64,000 nucleotides of DNA. Source: Agromyces sp. ISL-38. Lineage in GTDB: Bacteria; Actinomycetota; Actinomycetes; Actinomycetales; Microbacteriaceae. The notes below the pieces were generated by a model. It was given only the letters and a program-made list of their open reading frames with translations. It ran no database searches and was not told where the DNA came from. Within the stretch, counting starts at the first letter, position 1; the number at the start of each line of letters is the position of its first letter. The stretch is from the NCBI RefSeq assembly GCF_018613935.1, contig NZ_JAGGPF010000013.1, positions 1 to 64,000 of the forward strand, in the 5' to 3' direction. The position numbers and the translations under genes are program-made. Shown piece by piece: positions 12,376 through 20,643 of this stretch.

Positions 12376-12450
12376 CTCGCCCCGGCGTCGGCTGCGCACG
12401 AGTGCGGCACGCGAAGCGCGTGCGGCAGTGGCGAACCGAGCGGTGGACAT
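12343..12450 (-). CDS. Arg-rich leader peptide of the arg operon (putative)
   Basis: A 35-codon ORF directly upstream of argC, with nine Arg codons: positions 5, 11, 14, 19, 21, 22, 23, 26 and 27, including three consecutive ones. It is too small and basic to look like an enzyme. A promoter (TTGCGA, 17 bp, TAAGGT) ends 6 nt before its ATG, so transcription should begin on the A of the start codon, giving a leaderless message. Stalling at Arg codons when charged tRNA(Arg) is scarce would free the downstream arms to refold; this mechanism is inferred by analogy with amino-acid leader peptides. Arg is common in random high-GC ORFs, which tempers confidence. Confidence 0.5.
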   Translation of the reverse strand: MSTARFATAARASRAALVRSRRRGERRISATPAAV

Positions 12451-12456
12451 GGAGCG

Positions 12457-12485
12457 ACCTTATCGGCCGTTGAGCAGCTTCGCAA
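12457..12485 (-). promoter_or_regulatory. arg operon promoter
   Basis: On the minus strand TTGCGA (12485-12480), exactly 17 bp, then TAAGGT (12462-12457). The predicted start site coincides with the first base of the Arg-rich leader ORF at 12450. No perfect ARG-box palindrome was recognised around it. Confidence 0.55.
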
Positions 12486-12592
12486 AACCGGGGGTTCTCC
12501 CGACGCCCCTCCACATCACCTGAGCGAACGGCGGCGGATGCCGCAGGCATAGGCTCGGATGAGCGCCCACCATCGTCGTTCGAGGAGGATCC

Positions 12593-13579
12593 ATGGCTCT
12601 GCGTGTGCTGTTCATCGGCGGCAACGGCATCATCAGTTCCGCATCGAGTGCGCTCGCCGTCGAGCGCGGGCACGAGCTCACCCTCCTGAACCGCGGGCGG
12701 AGCACGCTTCGCCCGCGGATCGACGGCGTACGGCACCTCGTCGGGGATGCCGGCGATGCGGCATCCGTCGCCGCTGCGATCGGCGACGAGACCTGCGACG
12801 TGGTCGCGAACTTCCGGTCGTTCTCACCCGCCCAGGTCGCACGCGACCTCGAGCTGTTCGAGGGGCGCTGCCGTCAGTACGTGTACATCTCGTCGGCATC
12901 CGCCTACCAGAAGCCCGTCTCGCGGTTGCCCATCACCGAGTCGACGCCGCTGCGCAACCCCTACTGGCAGTACTCGCGCGACAAGATCGCGAGCGAAGAC
13001 CTTCTCGTCGCGGCCTACCGCGAACGCGGGTTCCCGGCGACGATCATCCGCCCGTCGCACACCTACGACGGCACGAGCGTTCCACTCCTCGGCGGGTGGA
13101 CGGCGATCGAGCGGATGCGTCGTGGTGCACCGGTCGTCGTGCAGGGCGACGGCACGAGCCTCTGGACCATGACGCACACGCGGGACTTCGCCGTCGCCTT
13201 CGTCGGACTGCTCGGCAACGATCGGGCGATCGGCGAAGCGTTCCACATCACGTCCGACGAGGTGCTGACCTGGAACCAGATCACCGATCTGCTCGCCCAC
13301 GCAGCCGGCACGACCGCCCAGGTCGTGCACATCGCGAGCGAGTCGATCGCCCGCGAGTTGCCCGAGCACGGGCCCGGCCTGCTCGGCGACAAGGCGCACT
13401 CGGTAATCTTCGACAACAGCAAGGTGAAGTCGCTCGTGCCCGAGTATCGCGCGACTACCCCGTTCTGGCAGGGTGCGCGCGAGATCATCGAGTGGCACGA
13501 TGCCGACGCCTCGAGGCCAGTCGTCGACCCGCAGCTGGATGCCGCGTTCGACCGGCTCGTCGCGCGCTTCGGCGGGTAA
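12593..13579 (+). CDS. NAD-dependent epimerase/dehydratase family protein
   Basis: A 328-aa extended short-chain dehydrogenase/reductase. The nucleotide-binding glycine motif 'FIGGNGIIS' is at residues 7-15. The active-site region shows YISSASAYQKP followed, about 25 residues on, by a YSRDKIASED segment, the Tyr-x3-Lys-like pair of the family. GAGGAGG precedes the ATG by 5 nt. Sequence style resembles actinobacterial sugar-nucleotide or reductase-type epimerases, but the substrate cannot be deduced. The gene stands alone, divergent from the arg operon and convergent with pheT, between two otherwise conserved blocks. Confidence 0.8.
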   Translation: MALRVLFIGGNGIISSASSALAVERGHELTLLNRGRSTLRPRIDGVRHLVGDAGDAASVAAAIGDETCDVVANFRSFSPAQVARDLELFEGRCRQYVYISSASAYQKPVSRLPITESTPLRNPYWQYSRDKIASEDLLVAAYRERGFPATIIRPSHTYDGTSVPLLGGWTAIERMRRGAPVVVQGDGTSLWTMTHTRDFAVAFVGLLGNDRAIGEAFHITSDEVLTWNQITDLLAHAAGTTAQVVHIASESIARELPEHGPGLLGDKAHSVIFDNSKVKSLVPEYRATTPFWQGAREIIEWHDADASRPVVDPQLDAAFDRLVARFGG

Positions 13580-13613
13580 CGACTGGCAGCTGGCCGGCGT
13601 GTGGCTGCCGGCA

Positions 13614-16139
13614 CTACTCCCGGATCGCCGCGCCCGCGCGCTCGGCGGCGAGGGCGGCACCCGCGAGCTTCGCATCGCTCGCCTCGGCCGCCGTCAGCGT
13701 GCGGTCGGGCGCCCGGAAGCGCAGCGCGAAGGTGAGGCTCTTCGACCCCTCGGGAACACCAGGTCCGCGATAGTCGTCGACGAGCCGCAGGTCTTCGAGC
13801 AGCTCACCAGCGCCCTCGCGGACGGCGTCGGCCAGGGCCGCGGCCGGCACCTCGAGCCCGACGACGAGCGACAGGTCTTGCGTCGCGGCCGGGAAGGTGC
13901 CGATCTGGTGGGCCTCGAGGCCGGGCTCCGTGAGTTCGATGACCGCGTCGAGATCGAGCTCGACGACCGCCACCACGCGAGGCAGGTCGGCCGCCGCAGC
14001 GAGTGCCGGCAGCAGCTCCCCCGCGTAGCCCACGTTGCGGCCTGCGACGCGCAATTCGGCGGTGCGGCCCGGGTGCAGCGCCTGGTGCGATCCCTGCACG
14101 ACCTCGATCTCGGCGCCGGTGGCGAGCGCGATCTGCCGCACGGCGTCGAGTGCGTCGACGATGCCCGCGGGAACGGCGGGCTGGCCGGGCTGCTTGGCCA
14201 CGGCATCGCCGAGGAGCAGTACGCCCACGTGGCGCGGCTGCGCCGGGATGCCGGCCTGCAGGGCGTCGAGCTCATCGTCGCTCGGCTTCGCGTTGCCGAC
14301 GGGTAACTCGGCGGAGCCGTACTCCCGGCCCGGCTCGGGCAGGAAGACGAGCCCGAGCTCGAAGAGCGAGAGGTCGGTGAGGCCGCGCGAGAGGTTGCGC
14401 CGGGCCGCCCCGATGAGTCCGGGCAGCAGCGAGCGGCGCATGAGGGGTGCTCCCGCGTCGAGCGCATTCGCCAGGCGAACGGATGCCACGGGCCCACCGT
14501 CGGCGCTGCTGTAGGTGGCGTTCTCGTGCTCGGTCGCGAACGGGAAGGCGAGCACCTCGGTGGAACCGGCCGACGCGAGCGCGTCGGCGACCCGGCGGCG
14601 CAGGCGCTGCGAACGCGTGAGTCCGCGACCGGGGGGCGCGACGGGAAGCACCGACGGGATGCGGTGGTACCCCGCGAGCCGGGCGACCTCCTCGGCGAGT
14701 TCGGCCTTCCCGGTGAGGTCGGGTCGCCATGACGGCGGCACGACCTCGAATCCGTCGTCGGTCGCCGTGATGATGCCGCCGACCTCGGCGAGTGCGTCGT
14801 GCACCTCCTGGTCGGTGTACTCCACCCCGATGAGCTCGGAGACGAAGCCCCTCGGCAGCGTGATCGCCTCGCGCGCGGCGACCTCGCTGATGAGGGAACC
14901 GCCGAGGTCGGCGGTGCCGCCGGCGAGGTCGACCATGAGCTGGGCGACTCGCGACACCGCAGCGGGCGGAATCTCGGGGTCCACGCCGCGCTCGTACCGC
15001 TTCGCGGCCTCGCTCGGAAGCTTGTGCCGCCGGGCTGTGCGGGCGATCGAGACGGGATCCCAATTCGCCGCCTCGATGAGCACGTTGTGCGTCGACTCGC
15101 CCATCTCGGTCTCGCCGCCGCCCATGACGCCGCCGAGGCCGATCGGGCCGCGGTCGTCGGTGACGACGAGGTCCTCGATGTGGAGCGTGCGCTCCTTGCC
15201 GTCGAGCGTCGTGAGCTTCTCGCCCGGCAGGGCGCGACGCACCCGGATTCCGCCGCGCAGCGCGTCGAGGTCGTAGCCGTGGATCGGCTGGCCGAACTCG
15301 AGCATCACGTAGTTCGTGATGTCGACGAGGAGCGAGAGCGAGCGGATGCCGGCGAGCTTCAGCCGCGCGACCATCCATGCCGGCGTCGGGCGTGCGGGGT
15401 CGACGCCGCGAACGATGCGCGTCGCGAACACCGCGGAGCCGGCCCTGCCGCGGATCGGCGCGTCATCGTCGATGACGACCGGGAAGCCGTCGGCCGCGGC
15501 ATCCGTCGCCGTGACCTGCTCGACGGGGTCCCGGAACCGCGCACCCGTGGCGTGCGCATACTCGCGCGCGACGCCGCGGATCGAGAACGCGTAGCCGCGA
15601 TCGGGCGTGACGTTGATCTCGACGGCGGCGTCGTCGAGCCCGAGCAGCGCGATGGCGTCGGTACCGACGGGCGCGTCGATGCCGAGCGTCGAGAGCCGGA
15701 GTATGCCCTCGTGGTCGTCGCCGAGACCGAGCTCGCGGGCCGAGGCGATCATGCCGTCGGACACGTGCCCGTACGTCGTGCGCGCGGCAATCGGGAACGG
15801 GCCGGGCAGCACTGCGCCCGGCAGCGTCACGACGACCTTGTCGCCGGGGAAGAAGTTGCGGGCGCCGCACACGACGCCGTGCACCGCGTCGCCGCCGTCG
15901 GCGGCCGTCTCGCCCTCGGGCGCCACGCGCACCTGGCACCAGCGGATGGTCTTGCCGTTGGATTGCGGCTCCTCGACGAACTCGAGCACCTCGCCGACGA
16001 CGATCGGGCCCTCGAGCTCGAACGTGTGCACGTCCTCCTCTTCGAGGCCCACCTTCACGAGGGCGGCATGCACGTCTTCGGGCGTCGTGCCCGGCACGAG
16101 TTCGACGTACTCCGCGAGCCAGCTGAGCGGCACTCGCAT
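13614..16139 (-). CDS. pheT: Phenylalanyl-tRNA synthetase beta subunit
   Basis: Large subunit (841 aa) of the alpha2-beta2 enzyme that charges tRNA(Phe). Domains in order: an N-terminal EMAP-like tRNA-binding domain (about residues 40-160), the B3/B4 editing module in the middle, a B5 domain near 400-470, the catalytic-like core, and a C-terminal anticodon-binding FDX-ACB domain (last ~95 residues, beginning near 'GTFPAATQDLSLVV'). The ATG lies 3 nt after the pheS stop, so the two subunits are co-translated. It faces the epimerase gene, 34 nt apart. Confidence 0.97.
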   Translation of the reverse strand: MRVPLSWLAEYVELVPGTTPEDVHAALVKVGLEEEDVHTFELEGPIVVGEVLEFVEEPQSNGKTIRWCQVRVAPEGETAADGGDAVHGVVCGARNFFPGDKVVVTLPGAVLPGPFPIAARTTYGHVSDGMIASARELGLGDDHEGILRLSTLGIDAPVGTDAIALLGLDDAAVEINVTPDRGYAFSIRGVAREYAHATGARFRDPVEQVTATDAAADGFPVVIDDDAPIRGRAGSAVFATRIVRGVDPARPTPAWMVARLKLAGIRSLSLLVDITNYVMLEFGQPIHGYDLDALRGGIRVRRALPGEKLTTLDGKERTLHIEDLVVTDDRGPIGLGGVMGGGETEMGESTHNVLIEAANWDPVSIARTARRHKLPSEAAKRYERGVDPEIPPAAVSRVAQLMVDLAGGTADLGGSLISEVAAREAITLPRGFVSELIGVEYTDQEVHDALAEVGGIITATDDGFEVVPPSWRPDLTGKAELAEEVARLAGYHRIPSVLPVAPPGRGLTRSQRLRRRVADALASAGSTEVLAFPFATEHENATYSSADGGPVASVRLANALDAGAPLMRRSLLPGLIGAARRNLSRGLTDLSLFELGLVFLPEPGREYGSAELPVGNAKPSDDELDALQAGIPAQPRHVGVLLLGDAVAKQPGQPAVPAGIVDALDAVRQIALATGAEIEVVQGSHQALHPGRTAELRVAGRNVGYAGELLPALAAAADLPRVVAVVELDLDAVIELTEPGLEAHQIGTFPAATQDLSLVVGLEVPAAALADAVREGAGELLEDLRLVDDYRGPGVPEGSKSLTFALRFRAPDRTLTAAEASDAKLAGAALAAERAGAAIRE

Positions 16140-16142
16140 GCT

Positions 16143-17183
16143 TTAGACCACCATTCCGAACTGCTGGGAGAAACGGATGTCTCCCTCGACCATTTCGCGC
16201 ATATCCTGCACGTCGTTGCGGAGCATCAGGCCGCGTTCGATGCCCATGCCGAAGGCGAACCCGGTGTAGACCTCTGGGTCGATGCCGGCGGCCTTCAGCA
16301 CGTTCGGGTGCATCATGCCGCAGCCGCCCCACTCGATCCAGCGCGCGCCGCCCTTGAAGGTCGGGTGCCAGAAGTCGAGCTCGGCCGAGGGCTCGGTGAA
16401 CGGGAAGAAGCTCGGCCGCAGGCGGATCTTCGCCTCGTCGCCGAAGATCGCCTTCACGAAGTGGTCGAGCGTGCCCTTCAGGTGGGCCATGGTGAGGCCC
16501 TTGTCGACCGCGACGCCCTCGAACTGCATGAACACGGGCAAGTGGGTCGCGTCGAATTCGTCGGTGCGATACACACGACCCGGCGCGAGCACGTAGAGCG
16601 GCAGCTCTCGTTCGAGCATCGAGCGGATCTGCACGGGGCTCGTGTGGGTGCGCAGCACGAGGTGCGCCTCGGGGGGGTCCACGAAGAAGGTGTCCTGCAT
16701 CGCGCGCGCCGGGTGGTCGGCGTCGAAGTTCAGCGCGTCGAAGTTGAACCACTCGCTCTCGACCTCTGGGCCTTCGGCGATCTCCCAGCCCATGCCGGTG
16801 AACACGTCGCACACGCGGTCTTGCAAGAGGGAGAGCGGATGCCGCGCGCCGGGCGTGTACCGCGACGGCAACGCCGTGACATCCACCGCCTCGGCCTCGA
16901 GCTGCGCGGCCGCCTCGGCCTCGACGATCTCGGCCTCACGCGCGGCGAATGCCTGGTTCACTCGCCCGCGCGCACCGCCGACGAGCTTGCCGAGTGCGGC
17001 CTTCTGGTCGTTCGGCACGTTGCGGAGCTCGGCGTTCAGGCGCGCGAGGGTCGACTTCTCCCCGGCGTGCTCGGTGCGGACAGACTTCAGCGCGGCGGAA
17101 TCGCCGGCCGACGCGATCGCCTGGAGGGCGGCATCGACGGCCGATTCGGCGGAGTGCTCGGTGATTTCGAGGGGCTCGGACAC
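16143..17183 (-). CDS. pheS: Phenylalanyl-tRNA synthetase alpha subunit
   Basis: Catalytic subunit (346 aa) of phenylalanyl-tRNA synthetase. An N-terminal coiled-coil of ~90 residues is followed by the class II core: motif 1 around 'GARHPLSLL', motif 2 in 'PGRVYRTDEFDATHLPVFMQFEG' and the C-terminal motif 3 'GFAFGMGIERGLMLR'. The GTG start has no Shine-Dalgarno; instead TAGACT ends 8 nt upstream, pointing to a leaderless mRNA. The order pheS-pheT and position between the rplT block and the arg operon match the actinobacterial backbone. Confidence 0.97.
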   Translation of the reverse strand: MSEPLEITEHSAESAVDAALQAIASAGDSAALKSVRTEHAGEKSTLARLNAELRNVPNDQKAALGKLVGGARGRVNQAFAAREAEIVEAEAAAQLEAEAVDVTALPSRYTPGARHPLSLLQDRVCDVFTGMGWEIAEGPEVESEWFNFDALNFDADHPARAMQDTFFVDPPEAHLVLRTHTSPVQIRSMLERELPLYVLAPGRVYRTDEFDATHLPVFMQFEGVAVDKGLTMAHLKGTLDHFVKAIFGDEAKIRLRPSFFPFTEPSAELDFWHPTFKGGARWIEWGGCGMMHPNVLKAAGIDPEVYTGFAFGMGIERGLMLRNDVQDMREMVEGDIRFSQQFGMVV

Positions 17184-17191
17184 GAAGAACG

Positions 17192-17197
17192 AGTCTA
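17192..17197 (-). promoter_or_regulatory. pheS -10 element (leaderless start)
   Basis: TAGACT on the minus strand ends 8 nt before the GTG of pheS. The predicted transcription start falls on or beside the start codon. No consensus -35 is visible. Confidence 0.45.
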
Positions 17198-17258
17198 GCG
17201 GGCGGGGTCGGGAGTTCCGTGCCGCAGGCCCCGCTCGGCCAAGACCGGCGGAGTCGCG

Positions 17259-18167
17259 TCAGGGTGCCGCCGACTGCCGCGCCGCGGCAGCCGCCTCGAG
17301 CATCGCCTGGCCGGGATCGGTTGGATCGAGTCGCTTGCCGCTCGACTTGGACGCGGTGCGCTTCGAGAGCCAGCGCGCGAACCACGACAGCGAAAGGTTC
17401 ATGGTGAGGTACAGCGCGAGCGTGATCACGAACAGGGAGAACAGGTATCGGTTGCCGTAGAAGCTCCCGAGGTTGTTCATGTCCACGCGCAGCAACTCGG
17501 TGTACCCGACGATGAAGCCGAGCGAGGTGTCCTTCAACAGCACGACCAGTTGCGCGACGATGATCGGCAACATCTGTCGGAACGCCTGCGGGAACTCGAC
17601 GAGCATCTTGGACTGAAGCGGGCGCATGCCGAGGCTGAGACCGGCTTCGCGTTGCCCTCGTGGCAGCGAAGCGAGTCCGGCGCGAAGCGCCTCACCGATG
17701 AGCGCTCCGTTGTAGAGCGAGAGGGCCGCAACGACGGCCCAGAATGCCCCGGTGTTCAGTACCAGCAGGATGAAGAGCATCATGAGCAGCACCGGCATGC
17801 CGCGTACGAACTCGAGCACGACGGCGATCGGCACTCGGATCCACGCGGTCTCCGAGCTGCGCAGCAGAGACAGGACAACGCCGAGGATGAGCGCGAAGAC
17901 CGACGCCGTGAGCGCCGCGCTGAGCGTGCCGACGACACCCTGGAAGACGATGAACGACCACACCTGGGGGTCGGCGAAGATGTTCCATCGAGTCGGGTCG
18001 AAGAACCCCGGTAGCGTGATCCCGCCGCTTTGCCGCGGGGCGGCGAGCGTGAGCGCGATCCAGCCGAGTCCGGCGAGGATCAGCAGCCCTGCGACGATCG
18101 AGGAGATCAATGAGGTGCGACGGGCCTTGGGACCCGGCACATCGAACAGGACACTCGGGCCGCTCAT
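17259..18167 (-). CDS. gluD: Glutamate-type amino acid ABC transporter permease
   Basis: Inner-membrane permease (302 aa) of a polar amino acid importer. It has about five to six hydrophobic segments and the HisM/GltK-type motif 'EALRAGLASLPRGQREAGLSLG', the EAA loop that contacts the ATPase. The ATG overlaps the stop of the upstream permease as ATGA; a GTG five codons upstream is possible but less likely. It is the distal gene of a four-gene operon in corynebacterial gluABCD order. The symbol follows that order; specificity for glutamate is not proven. Confidence 0.85.
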   Translation of the reverse strand: MSGPSVLFDVPGPKARRTSLISSIVAGLLILAGLGWIALTLAAPRQSGGITLPGFFDPTRWNIFADPQVWSFIVFQGVVGTLSAALTASVFALILGVVLSLLRSSETAWIRVPIAVVLEFVRGMPVLLMMLFILLVLNTGAFWAVVAALSLYNGALIGEALRAGLASLPRGQREAGLSLGMRPLQSKMLVEFPQAFRQMLPIIVAQLVVLLKDTSLGFIVGYTELLRVDMNNLGSFYGNRYLFSLFVITLALYLTMNLSLSWFARWLSKRTASKSSGKRLDPTDPGQAMLEAAAAARQSAAP

Positions 18168-18811
18168 CGCTGCACCACCCACTTGCGCTCGAGTTGCCCG
18201 GCGATCACGCCGAGCGGGACGGTTATCACGAGATAGAGCGTCGCGACGCCGAGGAGGATGGCGATGACGGCGTCACCGTTCGCGTTTGCGAGCTCGCGGC
18301 CTGCCGCGAACAGCTCGAAGACGAAGAAGCCGCCGGCGACCGACGTGTTCTTCGTGAGGGCGATGAAGACGTTGATGAGCGGCGGGATCGTCATGCGGAA
18401 CGCCTGCGGAAGCACGATCATGCCAACGGTCTGGCCGAACCCGAGCCCGACACTGCGCGCCGCTTCGGCCTGGCCGACCGGCACTCCGTTGATGCCCGAT
18501 CGGAGTGCCTCTGCGACGAACGGCGAGGTGTACACGGAGAGCCCGATCATCGCGGCGACCTGGTACTCGAGCCTGGAGCCGAGGTACGGCAGGATGATCG
18601 CGCAGAAGAGCAGCACGAGCGTGAGCGGGGTATTCCGCACGAGCTCGGTATAGACCGTGGCGAACGCCCGCAGCGACGCAACCGGCGAGATACGCATGGC
18701 GGCGATGATCGTGCCGATCACGAGCGCCGAGATGCCGCTCACCCCGAGCAGCAGCAACGTCATGCTGAAGCCGCGCCAGTACGTCGGCAGATTCTCGATG
18801 ACCGCGTCCAC
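18164..18811 (-). CDS. gluC: Glutamate-type amino acid ABC transporter permease
   Basis: Second membrane permease (215 aa) of the importer, with five predicted membrane spans and an EAA loop 'EALRSGINGVPVGQAEAARSVG' near residues 100-121. It begins with GTG 70 nt after the binding-protein stop. A perfect 12-bp hairpin lies in that gap and probably lowers expression of the permeases relative to the binding protein. It would form the heterodimeric channel with GluD and be driven by GluA. Confidence 0.86.
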   Translation of the reverse strand: MDAVIENLPTYWRGFSMTLLLLGVSGISALVIGTIIAAMRISPVASLRAFATVYTELVRNTPLTLVLLFCAIILPYLGSRLEYQVAAMIGLSVYTSPFVAEALRSGINGVPVGQAEAARSVGLGFGQTVGMIVLPQAFRMTIPPLINVFIALTKNTSVAGGFFVFELFAAGRELANANGDAVIAILLGVATLYLVITVPLGVIAGQLERKWVVQR

Positions 18812-18844
18812 GAGTCTCCGTTTCCTGTCAGATGTGGGTGGGAT

Positions 18845-18873
18845 GCGGCCCGGGCCGAGATGGCCCGGGCCGC
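18845..18873 (-). terminator. Intercistronic hairpin between gluB and gluC
   Basis: GCGGCCCGGGCC and its exact complement form a 12-bp GC stem with a 5-nt loop, placed 7 nt after the gluB stop and 33 nt before gluC. There is no U-run. It may act as a partial terminator or as a 3' stabiliser of gluB mRNA, giving excess binding protein, as seen in other ABC operons. Confidence 0.6.
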
Positions 18874-18880
18874 AAGCCGA

Positions 18881-19747
18881 TCAGTAGCGGTCGACTGCCG
18901 GCGGTTCCACGTACGGCAGCACCGTGCCGGCCGTGGAGTTCCACGCCTCTTCGTAACGACCGTCTTCGTAGGCTTCCTCGAGCACGTCGTTGATCCAGTC
19001 ACGGAACTCGGTGTCGTCCTTGGCGAGGCCGATGCCGTAGGGCTCCTCGGTGAACGGCTCTCCGACGACCTTGAACTCGCCCTCGTTCTGGGCTGCAAGG
19101 CCCGCGAGGATGACGTTGTCAGTCGACACGGCGACCACCTGACCGCTGCGCAGCGGCTCGAGGCAGTTCGTGTACGTGTCGGTGAGCACCGGCTCTGCGC
19201 CGATCTCCGCGAGCTTCGCGGCGGGAGTCGAGCCCGTCACCGAGCACACCGGCTGGCCGACGAGGTCGTCTTCGCTCTTGATGTCGTCGTTGTCGGCGAG
19301 CACCAGGATCGACTGACCGGCCATGTAGTACGGACCGGCGAAGGAGATGACTTCCTTGCGCTTGTCGTTGATGGTGTACGTCGCCACGACGAAGTCGACC
19401 TGGCCGTTCTCAATGAACGGCTCGCGGTTCGCCGAGACGGTCTCGACCCACTCGATGTTCTCTTCGTCGATGCCGAGTTCGCTGGCGATGATCTTCGCGA
19501 TCTCCACGTCGAAGCCCTCGGGCACGCCCGACGGGCCCATGAGGCCGAACAGGGGCTGATCGAACTTCGTGCCGATCGTGACCTTGCCCGCCTCGGCGAG
19601 CTTCGCCATGGTCGTGCCGGCCTCGAACGTGGGCGCCGGCTCGGCCGTCGGCTCCTCAGCCGCGTCGTTGCCGCCTCCAGCGCAACCGGCGAGCGCGAGC
19701 GCCGACACCGCGGCGGCCGCGACGAGTGCGATTCTCATGCGTTTCAT
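18881..19747 (-). CDS. gluB: Glutamate-type ABC transporter substrate-binding lipoprotein
   Basis: Extracytoplasmic solute-binding protein (288 aa) of family 3. A lipoprotein signal peptide ends in LAGC with the modified Cys at residue 22, followed by an acidic linker. The mature part has the SBP_bac_3 pattern 'GTKFDQPLFGLMG...GFDVEIAKIIA' and 'DFVVATYTINDKRKEVISFAGPYY'. It should capture glutamate or a related polar amino acid at the outer face of the membrane. A pair of cysteines near residues 168 and 193 could form a disulfide, as in other actinobacterial GluB-like proteins. Translation start is one of two nearby ATGs (19747 or 19738). Confidence 0.88.
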   Translation of the reverse strand: MKRMRIALVAAAAVSALALAGCAGGGNDAAEEPTAEPAPTFEAGTTMAKLAEAGKVTIGTKFDQPLFGLMGPSGVPEGFDVEIAKIIASELGIDEENIEWVETVSANREPFIENGQVDFVVATYTINDKRKEVISFAGPYYMAGQSILVLADNDDIKSEDDLVGQPVCSVTGSTPAAKLAEIGAEPVLTDTYTNCLEPLRSGQVVAVSTDNVILAGLAAQNEGEFKVVGEPFTEEPYGIGLAKDDTEFRDWINDVLEEAYEDGRYEEAWNSTAGTVLPYVEPPAVDRY

Positions 19748-19801
19748 GTCTCTGCCTCTTCTTCCTGTGGGTGTTTCCCCGCCGCTCGTGGCAGCGCAGG
19801 T

Positions 19802-20590
19802 CTAGTGCTCGAGGATCTTCGAGAGGAAGTCCTTCGCGCGGTCGGACTTCGGGTTGTCGAAGAACTCCGCGGGGGTCGCCTCCTCGACGATGCGGCCGCC
19901 GTCCATGAAGAGCACCCGGTCGGCCGCCTTGCGGGCGAAGCCCATCTCGTGCGTGACGACGATCATGGTCATGCCGTCTTTCGCGAGGCCGACCATGACA
20001 TCGAGCACCTCGTTGATCATCTCGGGGTCGAGCGCGCTCGTGGGCTCGTCCATGAGGATGAGCTTCGGGTTCATCGCGAGCGATCGGGCGATCGCGACGC
20101 GCTGCTGCTGGCCGCCCGAGAGCTGCGCGGGCATCTTCTTCGCCTGGTTGGCGACACCGACCCGGTCGAGGATCTCCATTCCCCTCGCGTCGGCGTCTTT
20201 GCGCGACATCCGCTTCACGCGGATCGGCGCGAGCGTGACATTCTCGAGCACAGTCTTGTGCGCGAACAGATTGAACGACTGGAAGACCATGCCGACGTCG
20301 GCCCGGAGCTTCGCGAGCTCCGCTCCCTCTTCGGGCAGGCGCACGCCGTCGATCGTGATGGTGCCCGAATCGATCGTCTCGAGCCGGTTGATGGCGCGGC
20401 AGAGCGTGGACTTGCCCGAGCCGCTCGGTCCGATGACGACGACGACCTCGCCGCGATTCACCACCGTGTTGATGTCGTTCAGCACGTGCAGATCGCCGTA
20501 GTGCTTGTCGACCTGGTCGACCACGACAAGGGGTTCGCCGCGACGAACGGAGATGTTCGAGGTCGCGGGCGCCGGTTGGGTTGGCTCCAT
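19802..20590 (-). CDS. gluA: Glutamate-type amino acid ABC transporter ATP-binding protein
   Basis: ATPase (262 aa) powering the importer. Walker A is GPSGSGKS at residues 54-61, the signature LSGGQQQR lies near 155, and Walker B with the following Asp loop is [13 protein letters not shown]; the H-loop reads VVTHEMGFA. All residues for ATP hydrolysis are present. The ATG at 20590 is preferred because GGGGG precedes it; a longer frame upstream adds low-quality sequence. It is the first gene of the gluABCD unit, 53 nt after the lipoprotein gene. Confidence 0.92.
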   Translation of the reverse strand: MEPTQPAPATSNISVRRGEPLVVVDQVDKHYGDLHVLNDINTVVNRGEVVVVIGPSGSGKSTLCRAINRLETIDSGTITIDGVRLPEEGAELAKLRADVGMVFQSFNLFAHKTVLENVTLAPIRVKRMSRKDADARGMEILDRVGVANQAKKMPAQLSGGQQQRVAIARSLAMNPKLILMDEPTSALDPEMINEVLDVMVGLAKDGMTMIVVTHEMGFARKAADRVLFMDGGRIVEEATPAEFFDNPKSDRAKDFLSKILEH

Positions 20591-20643
20591 ACCCCCAAAA
20601 CTAGTGGTCCCGCGGAGCCCGCGGCCAAGCAACCGGGCGGAGG

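Noticed and set aside
14799-17198. A 799-codon plus-strand open frame
   Set aside because: It lies antisense to pheT and pheS. It has no family motifs and is rich in His, Arg, Asp and Glu, as expected for the complement of high-GC genes.
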